From DATJWY01 sp035500775 (GTDB taxonomy: Bacteria; Pseudomonadota; Alphaproteobacteria; Acetobacterales; Acetobacteraceae), in assembly GCA_035500775.1 (NCBI GenBank), contig DATJWY010000201.1, positions 1 to 40,567 on the forward strand: 40,567 nt of DNA, written 5' to 3'. Numbering within the stretch: position 1 is the first letter of the stretch; each line of letters opens with the position of its first letter. This document shows, one piece after another, positions 23,823-32,792 of this stretch. Position numbers and translations under genes: made by a program. The notes beneath the pieces were generated by a model. That model did not search any database. It saw only the letters and a program-made list of their open reading frames with translations, and was not told where the DNA came from.

Positions 23823-25499
23823 TCACCTCGCTTCAATGTGGATGCGGTCTCGGCGATCTTCGAACATCCCGACGAGATAGCGTTCCTGCGGCTTCTCCGA
23901 AGCTGTCTTGGGTATTTCGTCGACGACCTGCAGATAAGATGGAACAGAGCCCGCATCGAGTCCGGCCCGGCATGCCCGAAAGATCTCCTGCGGATCGAAA
24001 CGAGTCGGATCCTTGGGCACGATCGCGGCGACAACATCCTTCTCGCCAGGCGCGCCGGATGCGGCGCCGACGCCGTAAACGAAGACATCATCGACCAGGT
24101 TGCATTCCGCGATGCACTTCTCGACCGCGGCCGGATTGATGAACTCTCCGTTGTGGCGGATGCCACCGCCCTTTCGGTAATCGAAGAAAAGCCAGCCCGC
24201 CTCGTCCTGGTGCACGACGTCCCCCATATGCAGCCAGCCGCCCTCGCCTTTCTTGGCCGAGGCCTCGGGGTTGCCGAAATACTCGACCTTGAACGCCGAG
24301 CCGTCTGCATGGCGGAACAAGAGCTCTCCCGGAACGCCGGGCGGACAGTCGTTGCCGTCCTCGTCGACGATGCGGTATTGGAGCGTCGGCACCGGCTTTC
24401 CGATACTGCCGATCGGACCGACGCCCATCGGGTTGACGGTCAGGCCGCCCTCCGCCGCGCCATAGAACTCGACGATCCCAATCTTGAAGCGCCGCTCGAA
24501 GTCCTTCCAGATCGCCGCGGGCATGCCAGCGGAGATGACGAAGCGCACCGGATTGTCGGCGTCGTTCGGCTTGACCGGCTCGCTATAGATCGCGGTGGTC
24601 ATCCCGCCAAGCAGCGTGAAGGTGGTGCAGCCATAGAACCGCGTGATGTCCCACAGCCGCGACTTGGTGAACCTGCGCGAGAACACCGCCCGAAGACCCA
24701 TCTGCAGCGAGGCGCCGAGCGTCAGGATCTGTGCGTTGGCGTGCGTGAGCGAGAGTCCGGAGTACGGACGGTCATCCTTGTTATAGCCGAACATCTTGGC
24801 CACGGCGGCCGCGCTGTCGTGATAACGGCGGTGCGTCATAACGATACCCTTGGGATCGCCCGTCGTCCCAGAGGTAAAGATGAGCTGCATCGCGCTGTCC
24901 GGATCGGTCACCCGGATGTCCAGGTGCGGCGCGCTCGAAGGCAGCGCACCGGCATAGGAAAGGATGTCCGTATAATCCGAGAGCGGCCGCTTGCCTTCAT
25001 CGGTTTCGAGCGCCAGCACCCAGGACAAGTGCTCCAACCCGCCCCGCACCGCGACGAGATTGTCGAGTGCGTAGTCCGCGGCGATGACGCCCCGGCAGCG
25101 CGCATTATCCAGCATGAAGGCGAGCTTTTCGCCCTTCGCACGCGGGTCGATCGGCACGAACACCGTGCCGGTGATCGACGCGGCGACCATGGCATCGATA
25201 AATTCGGCGTGGTTGGCCATCAGCAGGGCGAAGTGCTCACCTGGCCGCAGCCCCTGGTCGAGCAACACCTGCGCCAGGCGTTGGCCGTTTTCCCATAGCT
25301 GCTGATAGGTACGCACCTCGTCCGGCCGCACCCCGGCTCCCTCGATGGTTATGACATCGAGGGAGGGCGAGGTTTCGACGCGGTTGGCGATCAGATTCGC
25401 CAGGATGTTGTCTGGCCTCGTGCTCATGGCTGCCGACACCCTCTCTGTGACAGAGGCATCAATATGCCGCCGCTCGATCGTCTCGGTTCGGTCGTCCAC
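23823..25499 (-). CDS. AMP-forming acyl-CoA synthetase
   Basis: A 558-residue cytosolic ligase that activates a carboxylic acid with ATP and CoA. The phosphate-binding loop TSGTTGDPKG is at 209-218, followed by FYGAAEGG near 345, GDVVHQDEAGWLFFDYRKGG near 425 and the C-terminal lysine region PKTASEKPQ. The pattern is closest to carnitine/crotonobetaine or bile-acid CoA ligases, but the acid cannot be named. It starts with GTG, five bases after the thiolase stop, behind GGGGAG; an ATG at 25427 is a shorter alternative. It is the last gene of the minus-strand acyl-CoA operon. Confidence 0.92.
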   Translation of the reverse strand: MDDRTETIERRHIDASVTERVSAAMSTRPDNILANLIANRVETSPSLDVITIEGAGVRPDEVRTYQQLWENGQRLAQVLLDQGLRPGEHFALLMANHAEFIDAMVAASITGTVFVPIDPRAKGEKLAFMLDNARCRGVIAADYALDNLVAVRGGLEHLSWVLALETDEGKRPLSDYTDILSYAGALPSSAPHLDIRVTDPDSAMQLIFTSGTTGDPKGIVMTHRRYHDSAAAVAKMFGYNKDDRPYSGLSLTHANAQILTLGASLQMGLRAVFSRRFTKSRLWDITRFYGCTTFTLLGGMTTAIYSEPVKPNDADNPVRFVISAGMPAAIWKDFERRFKIGIVEFYGAAEGGLTVNPMGVGPIGSIGKPVPTLQYRIVDEDGNDCPPGVPGELLFRHADGSAFKVEYFGNPEASAKKGEGGWLHMGDVVHQDEAGWLFFDYRKGGGIRHNGEFINPAAVEKCIAECNLVDDVFVYGVGAASGAPGEKDVVAAIVPKDPTRFDPQEIFRACRAGLDAGSVPSYLQVVDEIPKTASEKPQERYLVGMFEDRRDRIHIEAR

Positions 25500-25504
25500 G
25501 GGTC

Positions 25505-26749
25505 TCAGCTCCCCAAGATCGTGATGCAGGCGACGGCCTCCTCGAATCCGTATAGGCCCCCGCCATTCTCGGCCAACGCGATCCGCGCCCCCTGAACCTG
25601 GCGCTCCCCTGCCTCGCCGCGCAGCTGGAGGACGAGTTCATAGATCTGGCCCAGACCCGTCGCGCCGATCGGGTGCCCCTTGGACTCCAGGCCGCCTGAC
25701 GGGTTGATCGGAATACGCCCGCCGATCGATGTGTCCCCTCGTTCGGCCACCAATCCGCCCATCCCAGGCTCGCACAGCCCCAGGACCTCGGACTGGATGA
25801 CTTCGCCGATCGCGGTCGCATCGTGGACTTCCGCCACGGAAACATCCTGCGGCCCGATGCCGGCCTGGTCGTAGGCCTTCTGAGACCCGAGGCGCACCAG
25901 GTGACGGTCAAGGGCATCGGCGGGGCGATCGCTGCCGGTCTGGATCACCGAGGCCAGCACCCGGATACCGCGTGAGCGCTGCCCGCCCAGCCTCTCAAAT
26001 CCCGCTTCGTTGCAGACGATTGCCGCGGCGGCACCGTCGCTGATCGGCGAGCACATGGGAAGGGTGAGCGGATAGGTGATCGGCGCCGCATTGAGGATCT
26101 CTTCGATGGTGTATGCGTCGCGATACTGGGACAGTGGGTTGTGTACGGAATGCCGGTGGTTCTTGGCCGATACCGCGGCGAACTGACGCTGCGTCGTGCC
26201 GTATTTGCGCATATGCATGCGCCCCATCGACGCGTAGATGTCCATGAAGACACTGTATGGCTTCGTCGATACGCTTCCCGGCGGAGGCTCTATGCCGTGC
26301 CCCATCTCTAACAGCCGGCGCTTTCCTTCCACCGTGTCTGCAACGTCCCATGCGCCATCGAATGCGCTGAAGGTGCGAGCCTTGTCCGTGGAGAACATCT
26401 TCTCCGCGCCGACCGCCAGAACGATGTCCGCGGCGCCCGACCTCACATAATTCACCGCCAGATGGAAGGCCGTGCTCGCGCTTGCGCAGGCATTCTCGAC
26501 ATTCACCACGGGCAGTCCCTGAATGCCCATGGCACGCAGGGCCAACTCGCCGCGGATCATGTCCTGGCCTTCCATGTGGCCCTGGGTCGAATTGGCGAAG
26601 AACGCAGCCCCGAGTTGCGTCTTGTCGCACCCTGAATCCGCCAGCGCCTGCTCGACCGCCGCCCGCGTCAGTTCTTTGACAGTCTTGTCCGGATGTTTGC
26701 CAAACCTGGTCATGCCGACCCCGGCGACGTATACGTTCGGACCCATCAT
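25505..26749 (-). CDS. SCP2-type thiolase
   Basis: A 414-residue thiolase-fold protein of the SCP-x type. Nucleophile C88 lies in VVNVENACASAS, EVHDATAIGE carries the HD-containing motif that replaces the usual second histidine region, and GHPIGATG near residue 360 holds the other catalytic histidine. Such enzymes cleave 3-ketoacyl-CoA, often branched or steroid side chains. An MM start at 26749 is used. It is followed after five bases by the synthetase and preceded by the saccharopine-dehydrogenase-like gene. Confidence 0.92.
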   Translation of the reverse strand: MMGPNVYVAGVGMTRFGKHPDKTVKELTRAAVEQALADSGCDKTQLGAAFFANSTQGHMEGQDMIRGELALRAMGIQGLPVVNVENACASASTAFHLAVNYVRSGAADIVLAVGAEKMFSTDKARTFSAFDGAWDVADTVEGKRRLLEMGHGIEPPPGSVSTKPYSVFMDIYASMGRMHMRKYGTTQRQFAAVSAKNHRHSVHNPLSQYRDAYTIEEILNAAPITYPLTLPMCSPISDGAAAAIVCNEAGFERLGGQRSRGIRVLASVIQTGSDRPADALDRHLVRLGSQKAYDQAGIGPQDVSVAEVHDATAIGEVIQSEVLGLCEPGMGGLVAERGDTSIGGRIPINPSGGLESKGHPIGATGLGQIYELVLQLRGEAGERQVQGARIALAENGGGLYGFEEAVACITILGS

Positions 26750-26891
26750 TTCTTCCCCATTATCTGCGCCCGCAAGCGGCGGGAAGAGTCTGGACAGACC
26801 CGCCGACCCGGTGGCGATCGCCCTGGAGCAGCTTCACCATGCATTGGCACGGTAGAAACCGCTCCAGCCTTTATTTTTGCGAGCAGTTTTA

Positions 26892-26919
26892 TCAGTCGGA
26901 CCGTTTCCGCCCCGACTGA
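26892..26919. promoter_or_regulatory. Inverted repeat between the oxidoreductase and thiolase genes
   Basis: Perfect eight-base arms TCAGTCGG and CCGACTGA with a 12-base spacer, eight bases beyond the stop of the upstream gene and about 143 bases before the thiolase start. No T-run follows on the minus strand. It may be a processing hairpin or an operator for an internal promoter. Confidence 0.4.
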
Positions 26920-26926
26920 AGCCGCC

Positions 26927-28042
26927 CTAGTAGGATTTTACTTCGTATGACAGGTATCCTTCCTCGGCCTGGGCGGCGAGCAAATTGCGGGCGCCAAATG
27001 CCTGACTTGCGGAAACAAAACCAGTCTTATTCAATTGGCCGCGCAAAATGCGACGTGCCGCTTCCGCACCGAACACGCCGGTCTGCGCGTACGGGGAATT
27101 GCCCCGCAGGATGACGCTGACCGAATTCACATTCCCGCGCCCCTGGCAGGACAGGACGCAACGGTTGACATCGGGGTTCTCGCGCGAAGGCTCGGTCTGG
27201 GTGATTCCCTTACCCCACTCGTTGGTGATTTCCTCTTGCCGTGCGGGGTCGAGGTGACGGCATTCCGCCTCGAATTTCTGGAGGACCCCGACGACCGCGT
27301 TGAAGCGGTCCTGATCCCGGAAGGACGTCAGCACCCGGCAGTTGCTCACCCGCGGATCGCCTTCAAACCAAACGCTCTCGCCACCCCCGCTCCAGGGGAG
27401 CGCGTACAGGGGAACATGCTCGCCGGGGACCTGGACCTGATAAGGCGTTGCCCACGGCCACTGCACCAGTTGCCGGCTCTTGATGTAGTACTGGGGCTGC
27501 GTGCACATCCGCAGGAAGGACATGGTCGACGCCACGCTGGTATCGGAATCCGCGAGGTAAATCGTGTCCAGCGTGTCGATCCCAGGGGTCTCCAGGGCGA
27601 TTTCGGCCGCCAGGTTCCCTTCCGTCCACATGTAGGAATTCGCGGGACACAGCGCCAGGTCCTTCGCGGCGAAGGCTGCCCCGTACTCCCGCTTCAGGAA
27701 GAACATCCAGTCCGTTTCGCCGGTCGTGTCGAAGTAGTGGCAGCCCGCCTCAAGGGCGGCCGCGACGACCGGGCGGCCCAGCTGCATGAACGGTCCGACA
27801 ATATTGATGACGACCTTCTTGCCCCGGAACAGGTCAGCGAGAGCATCCTTTTCGTTTGCCACACCGACGCATTCGTAGTCGTGCCCTTTGAGTTCGGGCA
27901 CCTTGGCCATTTCCTGAGCGACACGCTCCGCATTCCGCCCGGCGGCGATGAACGGAATGCCGCGTTCGGCGAGCTTCCAGGCGGTGAGCTTGCCCGTGTA
28001 ACCGCTGGCGCCGTAAAGAACGACTTTGTACTGGGCTGTCAT
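26927..28042 (-). CDS. Saccharopine dehydrogenase-like NAD(P)-binding oxidoreductase
   Basis: A 371-residue protein with an N-terminal Rossmann domain: VVLYGASGYTGKL (7-19), AAGRNAERV and NIVGPFMQLGRPVVAAALEAG are typical of the saccharopine dehydrogenase NADP-binding family, which includes trans-acting enoyl reductases. GCHYFDTTGET follows, as in that family. The C-terminal part is unlike lysine-pathway saccharopine dehydrogenases. Lying inside an acyl-CoA operon, 43 bases after the acyl-CoA dehydrogenase, it may reduce or oxidise a CoA ester or a keto intermediate; this is inference. Starts ATG behind GGGAGGAT. Confidence 0.85.
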   Translation of the reverse strand: MTAQYKVVLYGASGYTGKLTAWKLAERGIPFIAAGRNAERVAQEMAKVPELKGHDYECVGVANEKDALADLFRGKKVVINIVGPFMQLGRPVVAAALEAGCHYFDTTGETDWMFFLKREYGAAFAAKDLALCPANSYMWTEGNLAAEIALETPGIDTLDTIYLADSDTSVASTMSFLRMCTQPQYYIKSRQLVQWPWATPYQVQVPGEHVPLYALPWSGGGESVWFEGDPRVSNCRVLTSFRDQDRFNAVVGVLQKFEAECRHLDPARQEEITNEWGKGITQTEPSRENPDVNRCVLSCQGRGNVNSVSVILRGNSPYAQTGVFGAEAARRILRGQLNKTGFVSASQAFGARNLLAAQAEEGYLSYEVKSY

Positions 28043-28085
28043 TTATAATCCTCCCTTAGGCTTTTTTGGGCGTCTTTTGGGTTGT

Positions 28086-29366
28086 TCAGAGCAACTCGGG
28101 ATCGATCAGGTAGTAGCCTCCCTTGATCGCCAGGATCTCGTTGCAACCATCCTCAACCAGAGAGGCTCGCGCATCGCGCAGGATCTTTTCGATCGGATAT
28201 TCTCGCGTGAGGCCGTTGCCGCAGAAGATCTGCAGGGCGTCGTTCGCCACCTCGAACGAGGTCTGCGTCGCCGTGATCTTGGCGGTCATCGCGGCGTGGA
28301 GCGAGGCCTGCGGCGACGTGAAATTGTAGTGTACCACGCGATGGGTCAGTGCCCTGGCCGCCTCGACCTTGCGGAACATGTGGAACAGCCGGTAAGCGAC
28401 CGATTGGTGGCGGATGATGGGGACGCCGCCTTGCTTGCGCTCATGCGCATAGCCAAGGGCCAGTTCATAGGCAGCGCGGGCACATCCGGTGAACACCGTG
28501 CCCATGATCGCGTTGGCAAACGTGTGGATGGCATAGACGGCATCCAGGTATTGGTCCGGCCCGGCGAGAATGTGCTCCTTCGACAGCGTCACATTGTCGA
28601 AGTAGATCTCGCCCTGGTTCAGCGCCCGCTGGCCGAGCTTGTCCAAAGGCTTGCCGCGAGACACACCCTTGGCATCCATCGGCACGATCACCACGCAGCC
28701 ACGGCGTGTGTCGGCTCCGGAGCCGGTATCGGCCGCGCAGTAGAGAATGCAGACTTCCGCGATCGTGCCGTTGGAGACCCAGGCCGATTTCTGCCCGTTG
28801 ATGATCACCTCGTCGCCGCGCAACGTCGCAACGCAGTTGGGCCGCCCATAGGAGCCCTGCGGATGGAAGATCATCCTGTTGGCATCGAGCGAGTCAGAGC
28901 CGTGATCGGGTTCGGTGATCCCCCAACAGCCCAGCTTCGCATCCGGCGTAAGCTGGCGGAGGAACTCGCTGCCAAGCATCGCGCTCATGAGCGAAGCAAG
29001 CATACCGGCCCCGAACGAGATCGCGAGACCCGAGTCGCCCCAGCCGAGTTCCTCGAAGATAATGCACATTGTCCTGGCGCGCTCGGCGGGTTCCAGGCTC
29101 AGCAGGGCATCAACACCGAAGCCGAGTTCAAGGAATTTGCTCCGCGCCTCCCAATAGGGAGAATCGGGCGCGATCACCTGCTCGGGTGTCATGCGATCGA
29201 GCTTGACGCCGATCGGGCGCATCACCTCCACCGCATAACGGTGAACGGACTCCTGCACCATTTGCAATTCGGCTGTCAGTTCCGGTTCGGCGCCCAGGGG
29301 GCCCAATTTATAATTCGAACCAGGACCAACTCGTTCAGCCAACCCTATTTTGACATCGTCGTTCAT
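28086..29366 (-). CDS. Acyl-CoA dehydrogenase
   Basis: A 426-residue FAD enzyme that introduces the 2,3 double bond in an acyl-CoA. CWGITEPDHGSDS is the FAD/substrate signature, and the C-terminal domain has ALQIFCGNGLTREYPIEKIL, with RDARASLVEDGCNEIL at the position of the family's final signature. The catalytic base is not certain by eye. The ATG at 29366 is chosen over 29381 because GGGAGG precedes it. First gene of the minus-strand operon with the oxidoreductase, thiolase and synthetase. A 130-base paralogous remnant lies at 31165. Confidence 0.92.
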   Translation of the reverse strand: MNDDVKIGLAERVGPGSNYKLGPLGAEPELTAELQMVQESVHRYAVEVMRPIGVKLDRMTPEQVIAPDSPYWEARSKFLELGFGVDALLSLEPAERARTMCIIFEELGWGDSGLAISFGAGMLASLMSAMLGSEFLRQLTPDAKLGCWGITEPDHGSDSLDANRMIFHPQGSYGRPNCVATLRGDEVIINGQKSAWVSNGTIAEVCILYCAADTGSGADTRRGCVVIVPMDAKGVSRGKPLDKLGQRALNQGEIYFDNVTLSKEHILAGPDQYLDAVYAIHTFANAIMGTVFTGCARAAYELALGYAHERKQGGVPIIRHQSVAYRLFHMFRKVEAARALTHRVVHYNFTSPQASLHAAMTAKITATQTSFEVANDALQIFCGNGLTREYPIEKILRDARASLVEDGCNEILAIKGGYYLIDPELL

Positions 29367-29400
29367 TTGATTTCCTCCCAATTTCGACGGTTGCAGGGGA

Positions 29401-29487
29401 AGACCGGTCTCGGACGCAGGCTCGTTTGCGGCGAGAGCGGTCTGGGTCCCTGCCCGTTCGTTTTGTGCAGACTCAAGTCCGAACGGG
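29401..29487 (-). promoter_or_regulatory. Palindromes in the leader of the acyl-CoA dehydrogenase operon
   Basis: AGACCGGTCT (29401-29410) is a perfect palindrome 35 bases before the start, and CCCGTTCG/CGAACGGG (29453-29460 and 29480-29487) is a perfect inverted repeat further up. They are candidate binding sites for the AraC or TetR regulators encoded nearby. The rest of 29382-29625 holds no gene that I can recognise. Confidence 0.4.
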
Positions 29488-29625
29488 TTGGAGGTTTGGT
29501 CGTCCTTCCTTCCGTAACGGACCTATTCTTCCGACCCATGACCCTTTCAGAGGATCAATGCTCGGCGGCATCCCCAAAGCGGGGGATCAAGGCGTACGAA
29601 TAAGGGAGACTTCCAGATAGGCTGC

Positions 29626-29805
29626 CTACAGTCCCCGGACCAGGGCCGGCTGCGAGAAGCGGGTGTTGTCCCGCCAGGAGCGGCCGACATCATTGGCCTG
29701 TTCGAGGATGAGGACGGAGTCCTCGCCCGCCGCCTTGAGGCGCATCGCCATGTCAAGGCCGCCAAATCCGGCACCGATGACGACCCCATCGGGGAGTGTC
29801 TGCAC
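29626..29805 (-). pseudogene. N-terminal fragment of an FAD monooxygenase
   Basis: A 59-codon frame starting GTG behind GGGAGG. It reads VVIGAGFGGLDMAMRLKAAG from residue 8, the FAD-binding GxGxxG, then LILEQANDVGRSWRDNT, as in Baeyer-Villiger and related flavin monooxygenases of about 500 residues. The reading then leaves the family and stops at LVRGL. The start and ribosome site are intact while nearly all of the enzyme is gone, so this is the stump of a deleted gene. Confidence 0.8.
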
Positions 29806-29977
29806 GCTTGCCTCCCATTTATTTTTTTTCTGGTGGGCACGGTGGCACGCGCGGCGATGGGGCGGCTTGAACGAATCGATGCACCTGAATTGGATATTCT
29901 TGCGCCGGTCAGGGCCGGGGCTCTACCCTGGGACCGTGCAGCCCCAGCCCCTATTAACTTAACGGAATCAAACAATT

Positions 29978-30032
29978 GGGGGTCTGGGGCCTCAAGGCCC
30001 CAGTGGGGGTCCAGGGGGCAAAGCCCCCTGGA
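29978..30032. repeat. Intergenic hairpin repeat, short form
   Basis: CTGGGGCC-TCAA-GGCCCCAG and CCAGGGGGC-AAA-GCCCCCTGG hairpins. It sits just after the AraC-type gene (minus strand) and in front of the monooxygenase stump. Confidence 0.82.
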
Positions 30033-30055
30033 TACCCACAAAAATCCGCTCCCCT

Positions 30056-31018
30056 TCACCGGGTGCGACATTGCTGCGGTGTCACGCCGAAGCGCCGCTT
30101 GAAATGGCGTGTCAGATGACTCTGATCGGCGAAGCCGGTCATCGCGGCGATATCCGCGATCGTGTGCCGCCGGACCTCCAGCAGCGTGCGGGCGCGGGCG
30201 AGGCGCAGCTCGAGCAGATACCGATGCGGCGGCTGGCCAAAGCTCGCGCGGAACTGCCGGCTGAAATGGCAGACGCTCACACCGGCGACGGTGGCGAGTG
30301 TCGCGAGCGAAAGGTCGGACCCCAGGTTATCGGCGAGATAGCGCGCGATGCGTTGCTTGACCGGCGGGCTGAGCCCCCCTGGGGCGCGCGGTGGTGGATG
30401 GGACAGATCGGCGTAATGCCGCAGCAGGTGCAAGCAGAGCTGCTGGGTGACGGCCTCGACCAGCAGGCGAGAGCCTGAGAGCGCCTGTCGCGCCTCGGAC
30501 GCAAGGATCTGGCCCATACGGATGATGGCATCGTCATCGACCTGGACGATGTCGCGCAGTATCACGTTTTCGCAATCGCGGTCGAAGGCGGAGCCCGCGA
30601 TGTCGTTGACGAGCGTCGGGTCCAGGTAGAGGTGCACCACCTCGATCTCATCCGGCCAGCGCCACTCGCTCGGCATGTCGTGCGACAGCATCGAGATGGA
30701 ACCGGGTTGCACCTGCGCGCAGTGCGTGGACCCGGCGACATGCCGGGCCATGCGCGTGTGGCCGCCGGTGTAGAGAACAAGGCAATGCGTGGTGAGGGGC
30801 GGCACGACGACCTCGCTCGGCGCGTAGCGGAAGCCGCGCAACGCCAGATGGCTCCAGCGGCCATCCATGGCGTCGAGCCAGATCGTACCCGGGGCATGAT
30901 GCGGGACTTTCTCTGGCGGAATCGCGGTATGTGCGTGGTCTGGCATCGGCTTTGGTTCCAGTCGCGGGAGCCCCGGTGTCGGAACGGCACGGCCAGGACG
31001 GTTCCGGTGCGGGAGCAT
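30056..31018 (-). CDS. AraC-family transcriptional regulator
   Basis: A protein of up to 320 residues. The C-terminal part (about 215-318) has two helix-turn-helix motifs: LSLATLATVAGVSVCHFSRQ followed by RASFGQPPHRYLLELRLARA, and TIADIAAMTGFADQSHLTRH followed by FKRRFGVTP. The N-terminal domain (about 45-200) would sense a ligand, but its class is not recognised. The start is uncertain: ATG 31018 or ATG 30946, neither with a strong ribosome site. It probably controls the acyl-CoA genes or the lost monooxygenase downstream. Confidence 0.9.
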   Translation of the reverse strand: MLPHRNRPGRAVPTPGLPRLEPKPMPDHAHTAIPPEKVPHHAPGTIWLDAMDGRWSHLALRGFRYAPSEVVVPPLTTHCLVLYTGGHTRMARHVAGSTHCAQVQPGSISMLSHDMPSEWRWPDEIEVVHLYLDPTLVNDIAGSAFDRDCENVILRDIVQVDDDAIIRMGQILASEARQALSGSRLLVEAVTQQLCLHLLRHYADLSHPPPRAPGGLSPPVKQRIARYLADNLGSDLSLATLATVAGVSVCHFSRQFRASFGQPPHRYLLELRLARARTLLEVRRHTIADIAAMTGFADQSHLTRHFKRRFGVTPQQCRTR

Positions 31019-31164
31019 GGTGCCGGACGCGCCTGCAAAGCGGCGACCACCAGGTCGCCGCGCTGGAGTTTAGGTCATAGCGTTCGATGAAAGGGTGGCA
31101 AAGGTTTTTTGTGTCGCATCGCTATGGTGCAGTGCGGAACATCGTTGTTTTGCAGTGCGGTGGC

Positions 31165-31300
31165 GCGGAGGAACTCGCTGCCAAGCATCGCGCTCATGAG
31201 TGCAGGAAGCATGCCGGCCCCGAACGAAACCGCGAGACCCGACTCGCCCCAGTGGAGCCTCCTCGAAGAGAATGCACAACGCCTTGCCGCGCTCAGAACG
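31165..31300 (-). pseudogene. Remnant of a second acyl-CoA dehydrogenase
   Basis: On the minus strand it reads WGESGLAVSFGAGMLPALMS followed by AMLGSEFLR, which closely matches GDSGLAISFGAGMLASLMS and AMLGSEFLR in the intact enzyme at 28086-29366. DNA similarity to 28956-29090 is high, about 85 percent by eye, including third codon positions. Both ends break off without start or stop. It lies downstream of the short-chain dehydrogenase gene, where a third gene of that operon would have been. The rest of 31019-31346 shows nothing further. Confidence 0.82.
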
Positions 31301-31346
31301 GGCAGGTCATGAAAGGCTCCTTGACGGGGCTTGAACGGCGGCCGCC

Positions 31347-32132
31347 TCAGCGCGGCGCCATGCGGATGGCGCCGTCGAGGCGCACATGCGCGCCGTTGAA
31401 ATAGCTGTTGCGGATGATCTCGATCACGAGCGACGCGAATTCCTCCGGCATGCCAAACCGCTGCGGGAACGGCACGGAGGCCGCGAGCGCATTCTTCACA
31501 TTGTCGGGAAGCGCTTGCAGCAAAGGCGTGCTGAAGAGGCCCGGCATGATCGTGTTGACCCTTATGCCCTCGTTCATAAGATCGCGCGCGACCGGCAGCG
31601 TGAAGCCGACCACGCCGGCCTTGGAGGCGGAATAGGCGGCCTGACCGATCTGGCCGTCTTCCGCCGCGACCGAAGCCGTATTGATGATCGCGCCGCGCTC
31701 CCCCGCCTGGTCGATGGGATCGAGCGTCAGCATGCCGGCGGCCGACTTCGCGATGCAGCGGAAGGTGCCGATCAGGTTGATCTCGACGATCTTCGCGAAG
31801 GCGGCGATGGGGAAATGCTTGATCTCGCCCGTCGCCTTGTCGCGGCTTGCCGTCTTGATCGCATTGCCGGTCCCCGCGCAATTGACGAGGATGCGCTCCT
31901 GGCCGTGCGCCGCGCGCGCTTCGGCGAGCGCCGCATCGATGCTTTCGTCCGACGTGACATCGGCCCGGCAGAAGACGCCGCCAATCTCGGCAGCAAGAGC
32001 CCGGCCCTTATCGGCATTCAGGTCGAGGATCGCGACCTTGACGCCATGCTCTGCAAGCTTGCGCGCCGCCGCCTCGCCGAGGCCCGATGCGCCGCCGGTC
32101 ACGACGGCCGCGATGGAGGAATTGAGCTGCAT
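31347..32132 (-). CDS. Short-chain dehydrogenase, 3-hydroxyacyl-CoA dehydrogenase type
   Basis: A 261-residue NAD-dependent oxidoreductase. VTGGASGLGEA (11-21) binds the cofactor, NCAGTGN is the NNAG-type motif, IINTASVAAEDGQIGQAAYS followed by ASKAGV carries the catalytic Ser-Tyr-Lys, and IMPGLFSTPLL follows. The overall pattern matches type II 3-hydroxyacyl-CoA dehydrogenases (HSD10-like), which oxidise 3-hydroxyacyl-CoA. It lies just downstream of a broken thiolase and upstream of a broken acyl-CoA dehydrogenase, so it is the surviving gene of a decayed operon. Confidence 0.92.
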   Translation of the reverse strand: MQLNSSIAAVVTGGASGLGEAAARKLAEHGVKVAILDLNADKGRALAAEIGGVFCRADVTSDESIDAALAEARAAHGQERILVNCAGTGNAIKTASRDKATGEIKHFPIAAFAKIVEINLIGTFRCIAKSAAGMLTLDPIDQAGERGAIINTASVAAEDGQIGQAAYSASKAGVVGFTLPVARDLMNEGIRVNTIMPGLFSTPLLQALPDNVKNALAASVPFPQRFGMPEEFASLVIEIIRNSYFNGAHVRLDGAIRMAPR

Positions 32133-32154
32133 TTTCTTTTCTCTTTCGTGGGCG

Positions 32155-32461
32155 TCACGTCAGGGGAAGATTGACGGCCAGCACACCAGAGGCGCCATCA
32201 CAGACCTGGCTCGCCGTCACGGCCGTGACCCGACCGCCCCGCTGGATGAGCTTAACGCCCCTGGTGCCGTCCGGCGTGACGTCGAACCTGCTCGCCCGCC
32301 TGGCCGACGCAGCCCAAGACAACGTTCTCGACCAGGACCAGGTCGGCACCGGAGCGCTTGATGAGGCTGTCGAGGATCTCGCCCCCGCGATCGGCTGGGA
32401 GCCAACCGTCGCGCCGGCCTCCCGCAGTCCGCGCCGCCGCCATGATATAAGCCTCGGCCAT
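32155..32461 (-). pseudogene. Broken acetyl-CoA acetyltransferase (thiolase)
   Basis: It starts MAEAYIMAAARTAGGRRDGW with GAGGAGGG upstream and continues VLGCVGQAGEQ, the normal N-terminus of a thiolase of about 390 residues. It then shifts frame and jumps to VTASQVCDGASGVLAVN, a segment from the middle of thiolases, and stops. Thus an internal deletion and a frameshift have removed the active-site cysteine region and the whole C-terminal half. It precedes the short-chain dehydrogenase gene by 22 bases. Confidence 0.85.
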
Positions 32462-32792
32462 TGTCCATTTCCCTCCTCTGGCGATGCTCCGCCGCGCTTG
32501 TCCATCTGGTCGGGGGCTGCTCGGCGAGGGCAGCGTGATCGCGCACGCGCTATCGCGCCCTCCCCCGTTATCATCCCGTGGTGCGCGTTCTTTGACTTCG
32601 CTGTCGCTGAGATTAAAACGCCGCTCTAGAAACGCAAGCCTGTTCGCCGTCCCCGAGACGTTCGGCGAAGATCGTCCAGCGGACCTTGACCTTCCGGCAG
32701 AAGGAGGTGGTCTTGGGCGAATTTGTCGGAGCGCATGCGTCGGAGGAGGTCCGGTGCCCTTTTGACAGCCCAAGGCCCAGCGGAGCGACGGG
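32462..32792. promoter_or_regulatory. Divergent promoter region with a candidate operator
   Basis: Between the broken thiolase (minus) and the TetR gene (plus). A perfect inverted repeat TTCGCCG/CGGCGAA at 32643-32669 (13-base spacer) is a plausible site for the TetR protein acting on both directions. An A/T-richer patch around 32597-32632 may hold promoter elements, but none could be assigned with certainty. Confidence 0.4.

Noticed and set aside
23525..24139. Plus-strand frame after the hairpin at 23456
   Set aside because: It runs antisense into the acyl-CoA synthetase, has no clear ribosome site and no recognisable family.
26927..28042. Lysine biosynthesis saccharopine dehydrogenase
   Set aside because: Only the NADP-binding domain fits; the C-terminal part and the acyl-CoA context do not support a lysine-pathway role.
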